Assembly: GCA_011049295.1 (NCBI GenBank) | Contig: DSCA01000018.1 | Coordinates: 1 to 7,992 of the forward strand | Origin: Thermoplasmatales archaeon | Lineage (GTDB): Archaea; Thermoplasmatota; E2; UBA202; DSCA01 | Direction of reading: 5' to 3' | Length of the DNA stretch: 7,992 nt | Part shown: positions 6,311-7,992 of the stretch, one piece after another | Position numbering within the stretch: position 1 is the stretch's first letter | How the letters are laid out: the number at the start of each line of letters is the position of its first letter | Position numbers and translations under genes: made by a program | Notes under the pieces: generated by a model | What the model was told of the DNA's origin: nothing | Seen by the model: the letters and a program-made list of their open reading frames with translations, nothing else | The model's database searches: none

Positions 6311-7090
6311 ATGCGCTACGCCGAGATGAACTGGCCGGACATTGAAGCGCTGGATAGGGACACGCTGCTTCTGCTCACCGTGAGCCCCATGGAAGAGCAC
6401 GGGCCCCATCTACCGGTGGGTACCGACCTGTTTGTGGCCCAGGCCGTGGAGGAGCGCATTATGGTGTCGCTGGAGGGGGAGCATCCGATGGTGGCGTTGC
6501 CCCCTCTACCCCTGGGTACCTGCCGGATGGCTGCCGACTTTCCGGGCAGTCTCTCCCTTCCCTGGAAGGTGGTCCGAGACGTGGTCGGCCACACACTGGA
6601 ATCCCTGGCTGGGCAGGGCTTTACCCGGGCCATGCTGCTCACCTTTCACATGGACCTTCACCACGTCAAAGCCCTGCATGCGGCCATGGCCCGAATCCGC
6701 CGCTCCGGCCTGACGGCCTGCGAGCCGCTCTCCGCATATTACTTCCGGGGAATCCTGCTGCCCCCGGTGGACGGCGAGACCGAGGTGCACGCCGACCTCA
6801 GGGAAACCTCCCTGGCCCTGGTTCTGTTTCCGGAACTGGTACACGGGCATGAGCATCTCACTCCGGTCCACATTCATATGGACGGTCCCTCCGCCCTGTT
6901 CAAAACCATGAAGGAAATGGGCGCCGAGCGGGGCTATGTGGGGGATCCCTCCCGGGCCAGCCGGGAATACGGCCAGCGGTGCCTGGAGCAGGTCACCCAG
7001 GTGTGCGTGCAGGCGGCCCGGGCCCTGCTGGCCGGGGAGGAGATACCCCGGTTGCCATCTCGCATACGCCTCCTACTCCGACTCATATAG
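6311..7090 (+). CDS. Creatininase family amidohydrolase with a divergent metal motif
   Basis: The 259-residue product belongs to the creatininase/ArfB fold of metal-dependent amidohydrolases. The first metal motif MEEHGPHLPVGTD (27-39) is canonical, with Glu28, His30 and Asp39 as ligands. VHADLRETSLAL (159-170) matches the conserved HAG-ETS motif, and RGYVGDPSRAS (207-217) the C-terminal GDP-A motif. The central NGHGGN-type motif, however, reads HMDLHH (113-118), so the usual histidine ligand is replaced by Asp115 or shifted to a neighbouring His. Archaeal relatives include ArfB, the deformylase of F420/riboflavin synthesis, but the altered motif makes that name unsafe. The start at 6311 is preferred over an in-frame ATG at 6257 because the latter overlaps a TATA box. 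The 3' end overlaps the convergent pantothenate gene by 18 bases. Confidence 0.85.
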   Translation: MRYAEMNWPDIEALDRDTLLLLTVSPMEEHGPHLPVGTDLFVAQAVEERIMVSLEGEHPMVALPPLPLGTCRMAADFPGSLSLPWKVVRDVVGHTLESLAGQGFTRAMLLTFHMDLHHVKALHAAMARIRRSGLTACEPLSAYYFRGILLPPVDGETEVHADLRETSLALVLFPELVHGHEHLTPVHIHMDGPSALFKTMKEMGAERGYVGDPSRASREYGQRCLEQVTQVCVQAARALLAGEEIPRLPSRIRLLLRLI

Positions 7091-7801
7091 CGACGAGAGG
7101 CGGCGGCACAGGTAGTCCAGGCAGCTCTGCAGGGCCCGCCGATTGTCCCAGGCGACGATGAAGTCCTCGCTCTCCGCATGGCGGGCGATGGCCGGTACGG
7201 CCCGCACCACGTTGTCCACCACGGTGATATGGGCGGTTTGAGCCGTCCTGGACAGGGGATTGAGGTCGATGGTCAGGACCGTTTTCCCCATGTTCTTCAG
7301 CGCCTGACAGCGGTCTCCGTCCTCCAGGGGTACCAGCACCACGTCGGCGGCATAGATGCCCTCCCTGCTGCACCGGGCCCGGTCGTGCTCCAGTCCGGGG
7401 ATGCGGGCCTCGACCTCCCGTCCCAGAACGTCTCTCCCCCCGCATTCTTCCAGCCAGGAGGCAATTTTTTCTATCCGCTCCGCCGTGCGGTGGAACAGGT
7501 TGACCTCCAGGGCCGCCCCGGTGACCTCGGCCAGGCGGACGCAGGCCTCGCCGGCCAGCACCGCCGTGTTGCCATTCACCGAAATAACCGGGCGATGGGC
7601 CCTGCTCAGGACGTAGGCGGCGGCCCTCTCTGCCTCGGCGGCAACGGGAATGGTGGTCTCTCCCAGCAAATAATCGAATGCCTCGCCTCTTCCGTGGGCA
7701 ATCATTCCCGTTTCGTGTACCAGGCCCCGTCGCACTCCCTCTGCTATCTGCTGGCGCCAAACCAGGGACTGGTAACGGGGATGGCTGGAGGAGATGCCCA
7801 T
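7073..7801 (-). CDS. 4-phosphopantoate--beta-alanine ligase (archaeal phosphopantothenate synthetase)
   Basis: The 242-residue product joins 4-phosphopantoate and beta-alanine with ATP, giving 4-phosphopantothenate in the archaeal coenzyme A pathway, where it replaces bacterial PanC and pantothenate kinase together with pantoate kinase. Highly conserved family blocks are present: HPRYQSLVWRQQI (7-19), GMIAHGRGEAFDYLLGE (32-48), PVISVNGNTAVLAGE (71-85), ALEVNLFHRTAERI (97-110), ADVVLVPLEDGDR (152-164), and MGKTVLTIDLNPLSRTA (171-187). The length is normal. The family start pattern and a TATA box 25 bases upstream support the ATG at 7801. It appears to be a single-gene unit; the pantoate kinase gene expected for the pathway is not in the window. 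Known in the literature through the Thermococcus kodakarensis enzyme. Confidence 0.95.
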   Translation of the reverse strand: MGISSSHPRYQSLVWRQQIAEGVRRGLVHETGMIAHGRGEAFDYLLGETTIPVAAEAERAAAYVLSRAHRPVISVNGNTAVLAGEACVRLAEVTGAALEVNLFHRTAERIEKIASWLEECGGRDVLGREVEARIPGLEHDRARCSREGIYAADVVLVPLEDGDRCQALKNMGKTVLTIDLNPLSRTAQTAHITVVDNVVRAVPAIARHAESEDFIVAWDNRRALQSCLDYLCRRLSSLYESE

Positions 7802-7821
7802 GGGGGATAATCGGCCACCGG

Positions 7822-7830
7822 TTTAAAAAA
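7822..7830 (-). promoter_or_regulatory. TATA box of the phosphopantothenate synthetase gene
   Basis: On the minus strand the sequence reads TTTTTTAAAC, centred near 7826, which is 25 bases from the ATG at 7801. A leaderless message is predicted; no Shine-Dalgarno motif precedes the ATG. Confidence 0.6.
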
Positions 7831-7887
7831 GTAGGTGGATATTGGCGAAGGCATCCTGAATCTTTATAAGGGGCTTGGTGATTACTT

Positions 7888-7898
7888 TGACTTTGTCA
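7888..7898. repeat. Short inverted repeat TGAC-TTT-GTCA
   Basis: A perfect 4-base inverted repeat with a 3-base spacer, about 60 bases upstream of the phosphopantothenate synthetase TATA box. It could be a regulator binding site, but an element this short can arise by chance in AT-rich DNA. Confidence 0.3.
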
Positions 7899-7902
7899 CA
7901 TT

Positions 7903-7916
7903 AGAGAATTTTCTCT
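7903..7916. repeat. Inverted repeat AGAGAA-TT-TTCTCT followed by a T-run
   Basis: A perfect 6-base inverted repeat with a 2-base centre, followed on the plus strand by a T-rich run at 7921-7930. It could be a protein-binding palindrome or a weak terminator for a rightward transcript. The loop is too small for a full hairpin, so only about 4 base pairs would form in RNA. No plus-strand gene is seen ending here. Confidence 0.35.
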
Positions 7917-7992
7917 CATATTTTTTGTTTCAACCACCGATTACTGTAGCGGGAAGTGGCGTCAGGCAATTCAAAATCAACACACCCTGTCC
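7916..7992 (-). CDS. Possible 3' end of a minus-strand gene entering from the right edge
   Basis: Reading the minus strand in from the window edge, the frame starting at 7990 gives 24 sense codons, TGCVDFELPDATSRYSNRWL followed by KQKI, then TGA at 7916-7918. A second frame is also open for 20 codons, so openness alone means little. Base composition is more AT-rich than the genes to the left. If real, it would lie upstream of and in the same direction as the phosphopantothenate synthetase gene, but 114 bases away with a separate promoter between them. No product is recognised. Confidence 0.2.
   Translation of the reverse strand, partial: TGCVDFELPDATSRYSNRWLKQKI

Noticed and set aside
6230..6409. 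Upstream extension of the M42 peptidase to an ATG at 6409
   Set aside because: The added 60 residues are non-homologous, run antisense through the creatininase start and cross two TATA boxes. The ATG at 6229 fits family length and promoter spacing.
6311..7090. Naming the creatininase-family gene arfB
   Set aside because: The first metal motif fits, but the NGHGGN-type motif of ArfB and creatininase is missing, so the specific deformylase activity cannot be assigned.
1..7992. Search by eye for CRISPR arrays, transposases, tRNA or rRNA genes and defence genes
   Set aside because: No regularly spaced repeats, terminal inverted repeats, transposase motifs or tRNA-like stretches were seen. Nearly all DNA is accounted for by housekeeping genes, so no hidden mobile or defence system is claimed.

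Overview
This is a GC-rich archaeal chromosomal segment, most likely euryarchaeal. The evidence is an archaea-type gene set: diphthine synthase Dph5, the m1G37 tRNA methyltransferase Trm5, the archaeal-only 4-phosphopantoate--beta-alanine ligase of coenzyme A synthesis, an M42 (TET-like) aminopeptidase and a CBS-domain site-2 protease. Archaeal TATA-box promoters support this: for most promoter-proximal genes the TATA centre lies about 24-27 bases before the ATG, which predicts leaderless mRNAs. High GC plus this gene set would fit the Thermoplasmatota/Methanomassiliicoccales area, but the lineage below Euryarchaeota is a guess.

Layout, left to right. (1) Positions 1-1402, minus strand: the N-terminal 467 residues of a large exported protein, cut by the window edge. 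(2) A 128-base divergent intergenic region with a promoter in each direction. (3) 1531-3355, plus strand: a two-gene operon, an intramembrane M50 protease with two CBS domains followed by a DUF599 membrane protein that has its own Shine-Dalgarno site. (4) 3359-4144 minus and 4192-5187 plus: dph5 and trm5, divergently transcribed from a 47-base gap whose single TATA-like element sits exactly midway between the two ATGs. (5) 5177-6229 minus and 6311-7090 plus: an M42 aminopeptidase and a creatininase-family amidohydrolase, divergent across 81 bases with one TATA box each. (6) 7073-7801 minus: archaeal phosphopantothenate synthetase. (7) 7802-7992: AT-richer intergenic DNA with two small inverted repeats and possibly the tail of another minus-strand gene.

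The layout alternates divergent promoters with tail-to-tail gene ends. The three convergent junctions have a 3-base gap, an 11-base overlap and an 18-base overlap, so no space is left for separate terminators. Functionally the window is mostly housekeeping: translation fidelity (dph5/trm5), CoA synthesis, peptide turnover and membrane proteolysis. I see no mobile element, CRISPR array, RNA gene or defence system. The most interesting points are the shared dph5/trm5 promoter, the regular leaderless architecture, a creatininase-family enzyme lacking the usual NGHGGN-type metal motif, and the unassigned exported protein.
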